From Pseudomonadales bacterium (GTDB lineage Bacteria; Pseudomonadota; Gammaproteobacteria; Pseudomonadales; Ketobacteraceae): a stretch of 64,000 nucleotides of DNA. A model generated the notes under the pieces. It saw only the letters and a program-made list of their open reading frames with translations, was not told the DNA's origin and ran no database searches. Positions within the stretch are counted from its first letter, which is position 1. Every line of letters starts with the position of its first letter. Both the position numbers and the translations under genes were made by a program. Location: NCBI GenBank assembly GCA_020062665.1, contig JAGUVW010000027.1:1-64000 (forward strand), read 5' to 3'. Below, one piece after another: positions 26,099-36,456 of the stretch.

Positions 26099-26115
26099 GA
26101 ATTTTCCACGTTGTT
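26099..26115. repeat. 17-bp direct repeat, copy 2
   Basis: Identical to 25182-25198. Here it starts with TGGAATTTTCCA, whose ends TGGAA/TTCCA are complementary. It lies about 190 bp before the ATG of the Cys-rich exported protein. The rest of the 482-bp gap 25821-26302 holds a poor hairpin (about 25868-25910, ACCCA/TGGGT ends) that could end the lipoprotein transcript, and nothing else I recognise. Confidence 0.6.
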
Positions 26116-26302
26116 GTCCCCTGTACTGACTGCTTACCATCCACACTCTTGTTATTTTTTGAGCGCGTTTCATGCGCTTGCAGCAGAGGAATGAGCAGTT
26201 GTCTGTCATTGCATCCTGCTCGAATGATTGGGGATCCATTCAGGCATCGGGCCTGTTGCCGCCCATTCCCGCACAACCGGACACTTGTGAAAAGGACATG
26301 CC

Positions 26303-27379
26303 ATGAAAAAACGTTTGCTGACTGTATTTGGACTGTTTCTGCTGGCCGCCGCGCAGGCCTCACACGCTGCTATTGATGAATGTGTCAATGCCAATCCGGC
26401 CAGTGTCGACGACGTGCAGCGCTGTATTAGCCGCCTGCCAGAAGTCGCGTCGGCGCAGGGTGCCCCCAACGCCTATGCCAACGGCTGCCAGAGTGCGAAA
26501 TACTCCATCGCCAACGCCAAAGGCAACCGCGGCCAAACCGCTCACAATGAAATTCCTTCGTGCACCGTCATTGGTGATGCCTTGCATCGCCTCAACGGTA
26601 AATATCCGGTCTGGTACCCCTGCGTCGATTACGATGGTACCCAGCAGAAACTCAACAAATGTCTGCCGGCATTCTTCCCCAGCGTCTACTACTACCACCA
26701 GAAGAAAGAGGTGCAGTGCCAGCAGCTGCGCGGCACCATGGTGCAGGCGTTGCCGTCCATCACCGATGTGCCACAAGGCGCCAGGGCTGCGCTTTCCTGT
26801 GAAATGATCAATCAGGCACTGATTGCCAATGGCTGGATGATGACTGCGTCGGATTGCCTCAATTATCGGCCCGATGACCCGGCTCATATCGAGCGGTGCC
26901 TGCATCATTCCGTGTCCCACATGCGCAACAGCGGCCAGGCCAAACCGGATTGTGAAGGCGGGCGCCGGCTGTATCAGCAGCAGCTGCAGACCGCCAATTC
27001 AACCCAGCCTGGCAGCTATGTAGTGCCGTCGTGTGCGATGATGGATCCCGTGATCGCGCGCATCTATGCCGGAGAGAGCCAGCCGACGGCCGCCGCTACA
27101 CCGGCGCCGCAATCCGTGCCGGCTCCGCAGCCCACACCCAGCCAGCCTGCCGCGCAGCCACCGGCTGTCGCAACGTCAATGCCAGCGCCCATTCCCAACA
27201 ACCTGCCCGCACCGGCTGCCGTTCCTGCTACTGATCCCTACGCGCAGCAGCAACCGGCCGCACAACCGGCTGCAGCACAGCCACAAGCCAAGCAATCCGA
27301 AAAAATACAGAAGGTAAATGAAGGGCTCGACACTGCCCGTCAGGTGATGGATATCTTCAAGGGATTTGGCAAGCAGTAA
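26303..27379 (+). CDS. Exported Cys-rich protein with Pro/Ala/Gln-rich tail
   Basis: A 358-residue protein with a signal peptide (ending QASHA-A). The mature N-terminal two-thirds (to about 250) contain about a dozen regularly spaced Cys (DECVNA, QRCISR, NGCQSA, PSCTVIG, YPCVDY, NKCLPA, VQCQQL, LSCEMI, SDCLNY, ERCLHH, PDCEGG, PSCAMM), so disulfides and a repeated motif 'xSC.(M/V)I(G/N)(D/Q)AL' are likely. The tail (about 258-330) is Pro/Ala/Gln low-complexity, ending in a short helix. I do not recognise the family. It ends at a strong bidirectional terminator facing ureG. Confidence 0.72.
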   Translation: MKKRLLTVFGLFLLAAAQASHAAIDECVNANPASVDDVQRCISRLPEVASAQGAPNAYANGCQSAKYSIANAKGNRGQTAHNEIPSCTVIGDALHRLNGKYPVWYPCVDYDGTQQKLNKCLPAFFPSVYYYHQKKEVQCQQLRGTMVQALPSITDVPQGARAALSCEMINQALIANGWMMTASDCLNYRPDDPAHIERCLHHSVSHMRNSGQAKPDCEGGRRLYQQQLQTANSTQPGSYVVPSCAMMDPVIARIYAGESQPTAAATPAPQSVPAPQPTPSQPAAQPPAVATSMPAPIPNNLPAPAAVPATDPYAQQQPAAQPAAAQPQAKQSEKIQKVNEGLDTARQVMDIFKGFGKQ

Positions 27380-27397
27380 ACGAAGAAACCGTGCCAT

Positions 27398-27425
27398 AAA
27401 GAAGCCGCCTGCGGGCGGCTTCTTT
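27398..27425. terminator. Strong bidirectional terminator
   Basis: A perfect 12-bp stem AAAGAAGCCGCC/GGCGGCTTCTTT with a 4-nt TGCG loop, placed between the convergent Cys-rich protein gene and ureG. Confidence 0.9.
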
Positions 27426-27433
27426 ATTTGGCC

Positions 27434-28042
27434 TCAGCGCAGCATGCCACGCTCGCAGATAAAGTCGATGATATCCTGCAGGCCTTTCTTCTCTTTCATG
27501 TTGGTGAACAGGAACGGCTTTTCACCGCGCATTTTTTTCGCGTCACGATCCATCACCTCCAGCGATGCACCTACCATGGGCGCCAGATCGATCTTGTTGA
27601 TCACCAGCAGGTCGGACTTGGTAATGCCGGGGCCGCCCTTGCGGGGAATCTTGTCGCCGGCTGAAACGTCGATCACGTACAGCGTAAGATCGGACAGTTC
27701 CGGGCTGAAGGTGGCCGCCAGGTTGTCGCCGCCGCTTTCGATGAAGATCACGTCGAGATTGTCGAAACGATTATTGAGTTCCGCCACCGCCGCCAGATTC
27801 ATCGAGGCATCCTCGCGAATCGCGGTGTGGGGGCAGCCGCCGGTTTCCACGCCGATAATGCGTTCAGGGGTGAGTGCCTGATTGCGGGTGAGAAACTCGG
27901 CATCTTCCCGTGTGTAGATGTCGTTGGTGACGACAGCGATATTGAAATCATCGCGCATGGCTTCGCACAGACGCAGGGTGAGGGCTGTTTTACCGGAGCC
28001 AACCGGGCCGCCGATGCCGACGCGCAGGGTTTGTTTGGACAT
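27434..28042 (-). CDS. ureG: Urease accessory GTPase UreG
   Basis: A 202-residue SIMIBI GTPase that drives nickel insertion into urease. P-loop [15 protein letters not shown] (about 10), the metal-binding CPH motif in [18 protein letters not shown], and [16 protein letters not shown] are intact. ATG 28042 ([12 protein letters not shown]) is chosen from family alignment; the frame runs upstream to 28159 without similarity. Last gene of the urease operon; 117 bp separate it from ureF. Confidence 0.96.
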   Translation of the reverse strand: MSKQTLRVGIGGPVGSGKTALTLRLCEAMRDDFNIAVVTNDIYTREDAEFLTRNQALTPERIIGVETGGCPHTAIREDASMNLAAVAELNNRFDNLDVIFIESGGDNLAATFSPELSDLTLYVIDVSAGDKIPRKGGPGITKSDLLVINKIDLAPMVGASLEVMDRDAKKMRGEKPFLFTNMKEKKGLQDIIDFICERGMLR

Positions 28043-28159
28043 AGTGGTGTACCTTATTTCAATGAATTTTTGCTTACTTCGGTCCGGTATCGCGACGCGG
28101 AGAGTGGTGCTGCACTTCAGGACACGCTTCAATTCAAACTTCAGAGCATTACCTGCCAC

Positions 28160-28828
28160 TCACGACCGGAACAACCGGCTGTACTGTTCTTCGTGCTGCA
28201 TGCTGGCCAATACCAAGCCCGGCAGACTAATGCCGATCTCATCATCCTGCACGCGCAAACTGCGTTCGATCACAGGCTCGATCAATGGCGCGATCTGCTG
28301 GAACACCCGCTGCCCCGCCGTCTGTCCCAGTGGAAACAGTTTCAGCGCTGCGGCGATCTGGTTTTCCAGCCAGCTCCAGACAAAGCCAGTGCACGTTTGC
28401 AGCAAAGCAATGCGATGATGAGCGCTGGCGAGTGCAAAGGCTGTCACGTAGCTGGTTGGTTGAGCCTGCCACTGCAGCGCCAAAGGCACCTGCAAATCCC
28501 GTAACAATTTCAGCAGGGCGCCGCCCATCTGCAGGTCTTCCTGCCGCAGTTCGCTGGTTTCGCGCAATGCGAGCGCGATGTCATTCCAATGCGCCAGCAG
28601 ATCGAAATCGTCCACCGATGCAGCCTGATGCAGCCGTTGCAGCAACGGCAGCTCCTGCCAGGCAAAGCTGTGCTCCATCACGCCTTGCACCCAGGCGGCA
28701 AAATCGGTTTCATTCTTCAGCCAGCCTTGCTCGATTGCGCCTTCCAGCCCCTGCGACCAGGCGAAACCACCGATCGGCAACGATGGACTGGTCAGCTGCA
28801 ACAATTGCAGCCACTGCAGTACCGACAT
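28160..28828 (-). CDS. ureF: Urease accessory protein UreF
   Basis: A 222-residue all-helical protein that bridges UreD and UreG in the activation complex. Typical start LLQLTSPSLPIGGFAWSQGLE and later HWNDIALALRETSELRQEDLQMG. ATG 28828 follows the ureE stop by one base, so the two are translationally coupled. Length is normal. Confidence 0.94.
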   Translation of the reverse strand: MSVLQWLQLLQLTSPSLPIGGFAWSQGLEGAIEQGWLKNETDFAAWVQGVMEHSFAWQELPLLQRLHQAASVDDFDLLAHWNDIALALRETSELRQEDLQMGGALLKLLRDLQVPLALQWQAQPTSYVTAFALASAHHRIALLQTCTGFVWSWLENQIAAALKLFPLGQTAGQRVFQQIAPLIEPVIERSLRVQDDEIGISLPGLVLASMQHEEQYSRLFRS

Positions 28829-28829
28829 A

Positions 28830-29336
28830 TCAGTGGTGGTGATGGCCATGCGAATGTCCGTGCGCGTGATGATCATCATGGCTGTGACTGTGATCATGGC
28901 CATGAGAATGACCGTGCCCGGCGTACGCGCCGTCTTCCGGCTCGAAAGGATGTTCGCCTGTCAGCACCTGCAGGCCCAGCCCCACCACCATGGCATCCAG
29001 CACATGATCATGCTGGTAACGCAACCAACCCTTGCCGATCTGCAGCGGCACATGGCGATTACCCAGGTGATAGGCGGCACGGGTGAGCAGCAGCGGATCG
29101 TGGCTGATCACCGTGCTCACGGTTTCCTTCGCGGCCTGTACTTCAATCACGCGGCCACTTTCATCCTGCAACAATGTGCCGTGACGCAGAATCTGGCCAC
29201 GCGGCAACATCAAGCCGATTTCCTCACCGTTGGTGGTCTGTGTGCGCAGGCGGCTTTTTTTGCGCTCATCGAAGGGCAGACACAGGGTCAGCACCGGCGT
29301 GGAACCGGTGGGCGCAAATTCAAAGATTTTTTTCAT
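28830..29336 (-). CDS. ureE: Urease accessory nickel chaperone UreE
   Basis: A 168-residue protein: N-terminal UreE domain ([25 protein letters not shown]), C-terminal ferredoxin-like metal domain ([28 protein letters not shown] with the conserved His), then a His-rich tail from about 145 to the end ([20 protein letters not shown]...) that should store or sequester Ni2+. ATG 29336 gives MKKIFEFAP; the earlier start at 29351 is less likely. Confidence 0.95.
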   Translation of the reverse strand: MKKIFEFAPTGSTPVLTLCLPFDERKKSRLRTQTTNGEEIGLMLPRGQILRHGTLLQDESGRVIEVQAAKETVSTVISHDPLLLTRAAYHLGNRHVPLQIGKGWLRYQHDHVLDAMVVGLGLQVLTGEHPFEPEDGAYAGHGHSHGHDHSHSHDDHHAHGHSHGHHHH

Positions 29337-29354
29337 TTCGCATCCGCACAAAAA

Positions 29355-31058
29355 TCAAAACAGAAAATAGCGCTGGGCCAGCGGTAACACCTTGGCGGGT
29401 TCGCAGGTCAGCAGCATGCCATCGGCACGCACTTCATAGGTTTGCGCATCCACCGACATCACCGGCTGGTAGTCGTTGTGGATCAGATCCTTTTTTTGCA
29501 CGGTGCGCGTGCCTGCGACTGCCGACAGTGGCCGCTGCAAACCCAGACGCTTGCCGATGTCGTTATCCAGCGCCACCTGCGACACAAACGTCAGCGAGGT
29601 GTCCAGCGCCGCTTTGCCCAGCGCGCCAAACATCATGCGGTAATGTACCGGCTGCGGCGTGGGAATGGATGCGTTGGGATCGCCCATGGGTGCTGCCGCA
29701 ATCGCTCCGCCCTTGATGATCAGCGATGGCTTCACGGCAAAAAACGCCGGCTTCCACAACACCAGATCCGCCCATTTGCCCACTTCGATCGACCCCACCT
29801 CGTGCGCGATGCCATGGGTGAGCGCCGGATTGATGGTGTACTTGGCGATATAACGCTTGGCGCGAAAATTATCGTGACGCGCGGAATCCTGCGGCAGCGC
29901 TCCGCGTTGTACTTTCATCTTATGCGCGGTCTGCCAGGTGCGAATCACCACTTCACCCACGCGCCCCATGGCTTGCGAATCCGACGAAATCATCGAGAAC
30001 GCACCCAGGTCGTGCAGGATATCTTCGGCCGCAATGGTTTCGCGGCGAATGCGGGAATCGGCGAACGCCACATCTTCGGGAATCGATGGATCAAGATGGT
30101 GACACACCATCAGCATGTCCAGATGTTCGTCCACCGTGTTGATGGTATAGGGACGCGTGGGATTGGTGGACGACGGCAGCACATTGCTTTCACCGCACAC
30201 CTTGATGATATCCGGCGCATGGCCGCCGCCGGCACCTTCCGTGTGATAGGTGTGAATGACCCGGCCCTTGAAGGCTGCAACGGTGTCTTCCACAAAACCG
30301 GATTCGTTCAGCGTGTCGGTGTGAATGGCTACCTGCACATCGAATTTTTCTGCCGCACTCAGACAGTTATCGATGGCGGCGGGCGTGGTGCCCCAGTCCT
30401 CATGCAGCTTCAGGCCCATGGCGCCGGCGACGATCTGCTCCTCGATAGCGTCCGGCAGACTGCCGTTGCCCTTGCCCAGAAAGCCCAGGTTCATCGGCAA
30501 GCCTTCTGCCGCTTTCAGCATCTGCGCCAGGTGCCAGGCACCGGGCGTGCAGGTGGTGGCGTTGGTACCGGTGGCAGGTCCAGTGCCACCGCCAATCATG
30601 GTGGTGACGCCGGACATCAGCGCTTCTTCGATCTGCTGCGGGCAAATGAAATGAATATGCGCGTCAATGCCGCCGGCGGTAAGAATCTGGCCTTCGCCCG
30701 CGATCACTTCCGTGCCGGGGCCGATCACGATGGTGACACCGTCCTGGATGTCGGGATTGCCCGCCTTGCCGATACCGGCGATACGGCCATTCTTGATGCC
30801 CACATCCGCTTTCACGATACCCCAGTAATCCAGGATCAGCGCATTGGTGATCACTGTGTCCACGCATTCGCTACGCGGACGCTGGCTCTGCCCCATGCCA
30901 TCGCGAATGACTTTGCCGCCGCCGAATTTCACTTCCTCGCCGTACAGCGCAAAATCTCTTTCCACTTCGATGATCAGATCTGTGTCGCCCAGCCGCACCC
31001 GATCGCCAACGGTGGGGCCAAACATGTCGCCATAGGCGCGCCGATCGATTTTCGCCAT
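29355..31058 (-). CDS. ureC: Urease subunit alpha UreC
   Basis: The 567-residue catalytic subunit hydrolysing urea to ammonia and carbamate. Nickel ligands lie in [12 protein letters not shown], the carbamylated Lys in [35 protein letters not shown]; the flap is [20 protein letters not shown] with its Cys and His, and the Asp ligand is in SSDSQAMGR. All residues are intact, so the enzyme should be active. It is in the order ureD-A-B-C-E-F-G with the separate A and B subunits typical of bacteria. Confidence 0.98.
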   Translation of the reverse strand: MAKIDRRAYGDMFGPTVGDRVRLGDTDLIIEVERDFALYGEEVKFGGGKVIRDGMGQSQRPRSECVDTVITNALILDYWGIVKADVGIKNGRIAGIGKAGNPDIQDGVTIVIGPGTEVIAGEGQILTAGGIDAHIHFICPQQIEEALMSGVTTMIGGGTGPATGTNATTCTPGAWHLAQMLKAAEGLPMNLGFLGKGNGSLPDAIEEQIVAGAMGLKLHEDWGTTPAAIDNCLSAAEKFDVQVAIHTDTLNESGFVEDTVAAFKGRVIHTYHTEGAGGGHAPDIIKVCGESNVLPSSTNPTRPYTINTVDEHLDMLMVCHHLDPSIPEDVAFADSRIRRETIAAEDILHDLGAFSMISSDSQAMGRVGEVVIRTWQTAHKMKVQRGALPQDSARHDNFRAKRYIAKYTINPALTHGIAHEVGSIEVGKWADLVLWKPAFFAVKPSLIIKGGAIAAAPMGDPNASIPTPQPVHYRMMFGALGKAALDTSLTFVSQVALDNDIGKRLGLQRPLSAVAGTRTVQKKDLIHNDYQPVMSVDAQTYEVRADGMLLTCEPAKVLPLAQRYFLF

Positions 31059-31096
31059 GATCCCTATTCCTTGTAAAAAGCCCTTGTCATCTGCTT

Positions 31097-31402
31097 TCAG
31101 AGTTTGCCCATCACCAGGCCACGGAAGCCGTACACTTCGCGCTTGCCCCCAAATGCCACCAGCGTGACGTCGCGGCTTTGTCCCGGTTCGAACCGCACCG
31201 CAGTGCCGGCAGCGATGTCGAGGCGAAAGCCACGGGTTTTCTCGCGATCGAACTGCAGCGCCCCGTTGGTTTCGTAGAAATGATAATGACTGCCCACCTG
31301 GATCGGACGATCGCCGGTGTTGGCCACGGTTACCGTGACTTTCGCTTTGCCGACGTTGAGTTCCAGCTCGCCGGGTTCGGTAATCAATTCACCGGGAATC
31401 AT
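31097..31402 (-). CDS. ureB: Urease subunit beta UreB
   Basis: A 101-residue subunit ([16 protein letters not shown]..., [46 protein letters not shown]), complete. ATG 31402 matches the family start. Located 10 bp after ureA. Confidence 0.97.
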   Translation of the reverse strand: MIPGELITEPGELELNVGKAKVTVTVANTGDRPIQVGSHYHFYETNGALQFDREKTRGFRLDIAAGTAVRFEPGQSRDVTLVAFGGKREVYGFRGLVMGKL

Positions 31403-31412
31403 GCTTGCGTCC

Positions 31413-31715
31413 TCACACAATAGGATTGTGAACGGTCACCAGTTTGGTGCCGTCGGGAAAAGTGGCTTCTACCTGAACCTCGGGAATCAGTTCGGCGATG
31501 CCGTCCATCACGTCGTCGCGGCTCAGCAGGGTACGACCAAATGCCATCAGCTCGGCCACGGTTTTGCCGTCGCGGGCGCCTTCCATGATCTCGAACGAAA
31601 TCAGCGCCACTGCTTCGGGATAATTCAGTTTCAGGCCGCGGGCCTTGCGCCGTTCCGCCAGTTGCGCGGCGGCAAACAGCAGCAGTTTGTCTTTTTCGCG
31701 CGGAGTCAGTTCCAT
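31413..31715 (-). CDS. ureA: Urease subunit gamma UreA
   Basis: A 100-residue subunit ([58 protein letters not shown]), complete and of standard length. 26 bp after ureD. Confidence 0.97.
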   Translation of the reverse strand: MELTPREKDKLLLFAAAQLAERRKARGLKLNYPEAVALISFEIMEGARDGKTVAELMAFGRTLLSRDDVMDGIAELIPEVQVEATFPDGTKLVTVHNPIV

Positions 31716-31741
31716 GTCGTGCCTCGATCAATCAGATGAAT

Positions 31742-32617
31742 TCAGGTAAACCAGATGCGCGGAGCCACCGCTGTCTGTTGCTTCAGGTGCAGGCGCATGC
31801 GTTGCCAGCAGGCGATGAACGCATTGCGCAGGGGTGCGGCATTGGCGGCGAGGCCACGCACCACGATCAGGCCCGGCAGCGCGGTGGCCGCCAGTTTGAG
31901 CGCAGCCGGATCTGTTTGTGCGAGCCGGTCACAGTCTGCTTTCAGTTCCGCCAGCAGCGCCGGATCATTTGCCGTACACAGCAGCGTGCCAACACTGGTC
32001 ATGCCTTGCAGTCCCCACGGCGCCTGCAGCAGCGCACTGCCACCGACAAACACGCTGCGTTCCCGCAATAGCGGTTTGCCATCGTGGTACAGAACAAACT
32101 GCTGTTGCAGCTCCCCCTGCTCAAACCACGCCTGCGACGCCGGCCTGCCCAGACAGGCAATTTCCCAGCCAATAAAGCGGCCGTCACCTTCGATATTCAC
32201 GCGGGTGACGTTGCGCGCCAGCGCGCCGGTGAAAACGATATTTTCCTGGGGCAACCACTCGCCCCATCCGCCCGCTGCGATGCGCAGCTGTGTGTGCTGG
32301 GTCTGCGGCAGACGCGCCTGATTGGTGCGATACACCCGCCCCGCCGACGGCGTGGTGATCAGGCCGTGGGAACCCGCTGCAAATTCCGCCTCGATGGCCA
32401 GCACATCCCCCGCCACGATGCCGCCCGGCGGATGCAGGATATAAACGTGCGCCTGGCCAGCGGATTCAGGATAGAAGGGCCTTTGCACCCGAAGAGGGCC
32501 TTGATGCTGATTGCGCACCAAAACAGTTCGCCCATCACGCCAGCCAAATCCCAGCTGCAAACTGGCCGCCCAGCCCACGGCCGGTGGCGAGATAACGGGG
32601 TGGGCGCTGGCATTCAT
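31742..32617 (-). CDS. ureD: Urease accessory protein UreD
   Basis: A 291-residue scaffold for the nickel-insertion complex. Typical segments: YILHPPGGIVAGDVLAIE, GLITTPSAGRVYRT, EWLPQENIVFTGA and GWEIACLGRP. ATG 32617 is chosen from family length; the frame extends to 32758 but that start lies inside the DUF1329 gene and upstream of the predicted sigma-54 promoter (32679-32694). First gene of ureDABCEFG. Confidence 0.92.
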   Translation of the reverse strand: MNASAHPVISPPAVGWAASLQLGFGWRDGRTVLVRNQHQGPLRVQRPFYPESAGQAHVYILHPPGGIVAGDVLAIEAEFAAGSHGLITTPSAGRVYRTNQARLPQTQHTQLRIAAGGWGEWLPQENIVFTGALARNVTRVNIEGDGRFIGWEIACLGRPASQAWFEQGELQQQFVLYHDGKPLLRERSVFVGGSALLQAPWGLQGMTSVGTLLCTANDPALLAELKADCDRLAQTDPAALKLAATALPGLIVVRGLAANAAPLRNAFIACWQRMRLHLKQQTAVAPRIWFT

Positions 32618-32678
32618 GGCGGTGGATTCACTCTGCTCTTGCGGTGGCTGGGCAACAGAATTGTGCAGCCCAGGCGTT

Positions 32679-32694
32679 TGCAAGTTCCATTCCT
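32679..32694 (-). promoter_or_regulatory. Possible sigma-54 promoter of ureDABCEFG
   Basis: The minus strand reads AGGAATGGAACTTGCA: a perfect -12 box (TTGCA) with correct GG-N10-GC spacing and a weaker -24 box. It lies in the 94-bp gap plus overlap before ureD, with a predicted start near 32668 and a leader of about 50 nt, like the other candidates in this window. Confidence 0.45.
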
Positions 32695-32711
32695 GGGCAT
32701 GCACGGCGATT

Positions 32712-34046
32712 TCATCGGCGCAGCCGCTGACGGATGTTGGTAGGGGAAAAGTAGCCATCCACCGGAGGCTCGGAATAGAACGTGGTGTCCAGTCCGGCGC
32801 TGCACTGCAGGAAATAGGCGCCCGCTTTCAGATCGTGATAGGCATCCAGGGATGAAAACACACCGGGCATCGCTTCGTAGTAGGCGGCGAAGCGCAACGT
32901 GGTACGCCACAGCTCGCCACTGCGATCATAGATATCGACGGCGGCAATACTCCAGGTGTCTTCATCGATATAGAACGTGCGCCGCGGATACAGATGCTTG
33001 GCACCCTGCTTGAGCCTGGCATCCACCACCCACACCCGATGCTTTTCGAATCGCATGGTGTAGTGCTTCAGATGGCCCGCATCCATGGCCGACGGATCGT
33101 CGCAGCGGTTGTAACGCATCTTCTGGTTGTTGTAGGGAATGTACATTTCCCGCTTGCCCACCAGCGTCCAGTCGTAACGATCCAGCGCGCCGTTGAACAC
33201 ATCGATCTCGTCCGCCACGCGCAGGCCTTCGGAATTGAAAATCGGCGAATCGTAACCCAGCACCGGCGAGCGCCGCATGCGCCGCTCCCCCGGCAAATAC
33301 ACCCAGGACTGGCGCGGCTGCCGCAACGGTTGCAGGGATTCGTGAATCAGCAGGCCACCACCCGCCAGCTTTGCCGGGCCCAGGATGTGCGAGAAATAAT
33401 AGGCCGAATGCCAGCTGTCGAACTCGACACCGCGCCGCCGGTTGTAATAGGGCGAGTAGGTTTCGATCATGGTTTCCAGTGTCGCGCGCGCCATACTCTG
33501 GTACACCGTGCTTTCGAACAGATGCAGCTTGATGAACACACCTTTCCAGCGCAGCTGATGATTCCACATGATTTCCTGCGGCGTGCGCGGAATGGGAAAG
33601 GGAATGCCGGGCCAGGCCTGCTCCATCTCGTTGCCCGACGGCGCCATGCGTGCATCGCGCAGATTCTTCACCGTGTTGTCATAGGTCCACTGGGGCTGAC
33701 GTGCGGTGCGATGGGATTTGTAGACCGGAATGGCAAAGCTGTCGGGATAGCGGGCAAACAGCGCCTGCATGCCGGGCGACAGCAACGCGCGATGCTGCTC
33801 CAGATTATGGTGCTCGATGCGGAACAGCTGTTCTTCGCCGGCGATGGCCGCCATCCATTGCAGATGCTCGGCATCGCTCAGTTTATCCGCCTGCCAGCGT
33901 GGAATGGAACCATCGCGATTGCCCGCTCTTTCGGCACCCACCGGCGTCAGATCCCGCTGAAGTCGCGCGGCATCCGCTGGCGCGGCCCACACAGGAAAGA
34001 CCAGCCAAGCCATCAAGGCCGGCAGCACTGCTGCATACCATTTCAT
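32712..34046 (-). CDS. Exported DUF1329-domain protein
   Basis: A 444-residue protein with a signal peptide (cleavage near VWA-APADAARL) and the DUF1329 fold through its length (RLQRDLTPVGAERAGNRDGSIPRW at the start; RQSWVYLPGERRMRRSPVLGYDSP in the middle; RRTFYIDEDTWSIAAVDIYDR near the end). DUF1329 proteins are periplasmic or outer-membrane-associated and resemble lipoprotein-carrier (LolA/LolB-like) folds; they often accompany RND exporters or degradation pathways, none of which is nearby. It is 5 bp from the sensor kinase gene upstream, so they may share a transcript. Confidence 0.85.
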   Translation of the reverse strand: MKWYAAVLPALMAWLVFPVWAAPADAARLQRDLTPVGAERAGNRDGSIPRWQADKLSDAEHLQWMAAIAGEEQLFRIEHHNLEQHRALLSPGMQALFARYPDSFAIPVYKSHRTARQPQWTYDNTVKNLRDARMAPSGNEMEQAWPGIPFPIPRTPQEIMWNHQLRWKGVFIKLHLFESTVYQSMARATLETMIETYSPYYNRRRGVEFDSWHSAYYFSHILGPAKLAGGGLLIHESLQPLRQPRQSWVYLPGERRMRRSPVLGYDSPIFNSEGLRVADEIDVFNGALDRYDWTLVGKREMYIPYNNQKMRYNRCDDPSAMDAGHLKHYTMRFEKHRVWVVDARLKQGAKHLYPRRTFYIDEDTWSIAAVDIYDRSGELWRTTLRFAAYYEAMPGVFSSLDAYHDLKAGAYFLQCSAGLDTTFYSEPPVDGYFSPTNIRQRLRR

Positions 34047-34051
34047 TGTTG

Positions 34052-36340
34052 TTATTCCGTGGTTTTGCTCAGGGTCAGGAACAGACTCTGGAACAGGGCA
34101 TTCTGGTCGATGGGCTTTTTCAGGAAACCCTGCATGCCTGCAGCATAAGCCTGCTGCTCGTAATCAGACAACACGTGGGCGGTCAATGCAACTATGGGTG
34201 TTCTTGGCCTGCCATTTTTGTTTTCCCAGGCCCGGATCTGCTTGCATGCGGTCAGGCCGTCCATCTCGGGCATTTCCCAATCCATCAGCACCCAGTCGTA
34301 GCGCTCTTCCTGCTGACAAATGCGCTCCACCGCCTGCAGGCCGTTTTCCACCACATCCACCACCAGGCCTGCCTTTTTCAGCATGCCCTGCACCACCATC
34401 TGGTTGACCTTGTTGTCTTCTGCCACCAGCACACGGCGATCACGGAACTGCTGGGTGTAGAAATGCAGACGCTGTTCCTGGGAAATATTTTCGGCGCCGG
34501 ACAGTTGCGCCTGCGCCAGATCCTGCAACGCCACCGTGAACCAGAACGTGGTGCCGCTGCCCTGCTTGCTGCTGACGCCGATCTCGCCGCCCATCAGCTG
34601 GCACAGGCGCTGACAGATCGCCAGACCCAGCCCGGTGCCGCCATAGCGCCGTGCGATGGATTTGTCCGCCTGGGAAAACTGCTTGAACAGCTCCGCCTGC
34701 TGGGTCTCATCCATGCCGATGCCAGTGTCACGTACCACACCGTACAGATATTCTTTTTGATCCGTGGTCTTCACCGACAGCTGCACCGCCACCGAACCCT
34801 GCTCGGTGAACTTCATCGCATTGCTCACCAGGTTCAGCAGAATCTGGCGCAGACGCGACGGATCGGAACACACCAGCGGCGGCACACTGTCATCGACGCT
34901 GTAGTGGAACGCCAGCTGCTTCTGCTTCATCTGCGGCATGAAGATGGTCATGGCTTCGCCCAGTGTCTGGCGCACATCGAACACCACGTTGTCGATTTGC
35001 AGCTTGCCCGCCTCGATCTTGGAAAAATCCAGCACGTCATTGATGACTGACAGCAAGGTCTGCCCCGAACTGCGCAATGCCGCCAGATAATCCTGCTGCT
35101 CGCCGTTGAGCGGCGTGCCCGACATCAGCTCCACCATGCCCAGCACGCCATTGATGGGTGTGCGCAGCTCGTGACTCATGGTGGCCAGGAACTGGCTTTT
35201 CGCCTTGTCCGCCGCTTCGGCAGCTTCTTTTTCCTTGCGCTCGGCCTCGCGATTGCGAATCTCACGCATGTCCATCAGATACAGCACCACGAACACCAGC
35301 ACCAGCAACACGATGGAAATGCCATAGGTACGCTGCTGCCGCACCAGCGTCGCCCGCTCGTTCATGTAATTGGATGTGAGTTGATTGAGGATCTGGTTAC
35401 GCGCCAACGACAACGCCACGATCTGGCGGCTCACATCATCGAAGAAAGTACGCCAGGGCAATTCCAGCTCCGCCGACTGGATCACGTGCTCGTCCAGGTG
35501 ATCGGCGATTTCATCCAGCCGCAGCCAGGCATCGGAATCGAACGGCGCCACGGTGCGCAGCGCGTCATGCTTCTTCAGCAGCTGGTTGACCCGTTCCTGC
35601 AGCACGTCATGCTGGTGATGCATGCGATCGTACAGCTGCTCCAAGGTAATGGCGCCGTCAGACGGCACGTGCCCCATGCGCAGATACAGGCTGCCGTAGG
35701 CGCGGGCGCGCCCGAGCAGATTGAACTGCTCGATGGATTCATCCAGGGCGATGTACACCAGAATCAGCGACAGGGCATTCTGGTCGTTGAACAGTCCGCC
35801 CTGATCCGCCAGACGAAACTGCAGCTGCTGCGCGGTTTCCACCAGCGGCTGATGCTCCTGGTAAGCCAGATCGGGCGTGTTGACCTCGGTGCCCACCACC
35901 GGCCGCACCCGGTCGAGCCGGTTCAGCAGGCGGGGAATGGTAAGGTCGATCAGGGGATTGCGGGGGCCTGGCGTGGTGTCCTGACGCAGCTGCTCGATGG
36001 AATGCAGCAATTCCTTGCGCAACTGCTCGTATTCCACCTGCATCTCGCCACCGCGGGCATAGACAGTGATGATGCTCAGATCGCGCAGGCGCTCGGCGCC
36101 GTCCACCACCGGATACAGCGAGCGGATTTCCTGAATCGCCTGCAGTTTGCGCTGCACCACCGCCAGCTGATCCTCGCGCGACAACAGCAGCTGGATCAGC
36201 AGCACCGCCAGCGGCACCACCAGCAACAGCGACACCAGGCCAATACGGCTGGGCAGCAGCACCCGACCGCGCTGGTCATGGATTCCCCCTCGCTGCCGCA
36301 CCTGGCGGACTGTCTTTGACTGCGTCACCACACCCTTCAC
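34052..36340 (-). CDS. Hybrid sensor histidine kinase/response regulator
   Basis: A 762-residue membrane kinase: TM1 about 33-53, a helical periplasmic sensor about 54-335, TM2 339-357, a HisKA dimerisation domain with phospho-His390 in [16 protein letters not shown], a HATPase domain ([39 protein letters not shown]) and a C-terminal receiver ([13 protein letters not shown]; phospho-Asp in [18 protein letters not shown]). There is no Hpt domain. The sensor includes [16 protein letters not shown]..., faintly like a NIT-type four-helix sensor, but I cannot assign it. The stop is 5 bp before the DUF1329 gene. Target genes unknown. Confidence 0.9.
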   Translation of the reverse strand: MKGVVTQSKTVRQVRQRGGIHDQRGRVLLPSRIGLVSLLLVVPLAVLLIQLLLSREDQLAVVQRKLQAIQEIRSLYPVVDGAERLRDLSIITVYARGGEMQVEYEQLRKELLHSIEQLRQDTTPGPRNPLIDLTIPRLLNRLDRVRPVVGTEVNTPDLAYQEHQPLVETAQQLQFRLADQGGLFNDQNALSLILVYIALDESIEQFNLLGRARAYGSLYLRMGHVPSDGAITLEQLYDRMHHQHDVLQERVNQLLKKHDALRTVAPFDSDAWLRLDEIADHLDEHVIQSAELELPWRTFFDDVSRQIVALSLARNQILNQLTSNYMNERATLVRQQRTYGISIVLLVLVFVVLYLMDMREIRNREAERKEKEAAEAADKAKSQFLATMSHELRTPINGVLGMVELMSGTPLNGEQQDYLAALRSSGQTLLSVINDVLDFSKIEAGKLQIDNVVFDVRQTLGEAMTIFMPQMKQKQLAFHYSVDDSVPPLVCSDPSRLRQILLNLVSNAMKFTEQGSVAVQLSVKTTDQKEYLYGVVRDTGIGMDETQQAELFKQFSQADKSIARRYGGTGLGLAICQRLCQLMGGEIGVSSKQGSGTTFWFTVALQDLAQAQLSGAENISQEQRLHFYTQQFRDRRVLVAEDNKVNQMVVQGMLKKAGLVVDVVENGLQAVERICQQEERYDWVLMDWEMPEMDGLTACKQIRAWENKNGRPRTPIVALTAHVLSDYEQQAYAAGMQGFLKKPIDQNALFQSLFLTLSKTTE

Positions 36341-36397
36341 GATTCAGCCCGGAATCTGTTCAGTATAGCCAAGGGAAAGTACATGAATTAAAAAGAA

Positions 36398-36431
36398 AAA
36401 GCCCCGCGTTTCCGGGGAAGCGCAGGGCTTT
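36398..36431 (-). terminator. Terminator of the cytochrome c5 gene
   Basis: Stem AAAGCCCCGCG (36398-36408) with CGCAGGGCTTT (36421-36431), one G-T pair, and on the minus strand a U-rich tail (TTTTTCTTTTTAA). Also reads as a hairpin for the opposite strand. Confidence 0.75.
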
Positions 36432-36456
36432 GCGATCAGCGGCGGGCGATCCGGCC

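Noticed and set aside
29442-31076. 544-codon open frame antisense to ureC
   Set aside because: It mirrors the codon bias of ureC on the other strand and shows no recognisable domain, start site or conservation. Similar long antisense frames at 1386-2684, 46107-47597, 18170-19843 and 35171-36319 are rejected for the same reason.
32618-32758. Longer UreD start at 32758
   Set aside because: The extra 47 codons overlap the DUF1329 gene, have no similarity to UreD and lie across a sigma-54 promoter match.
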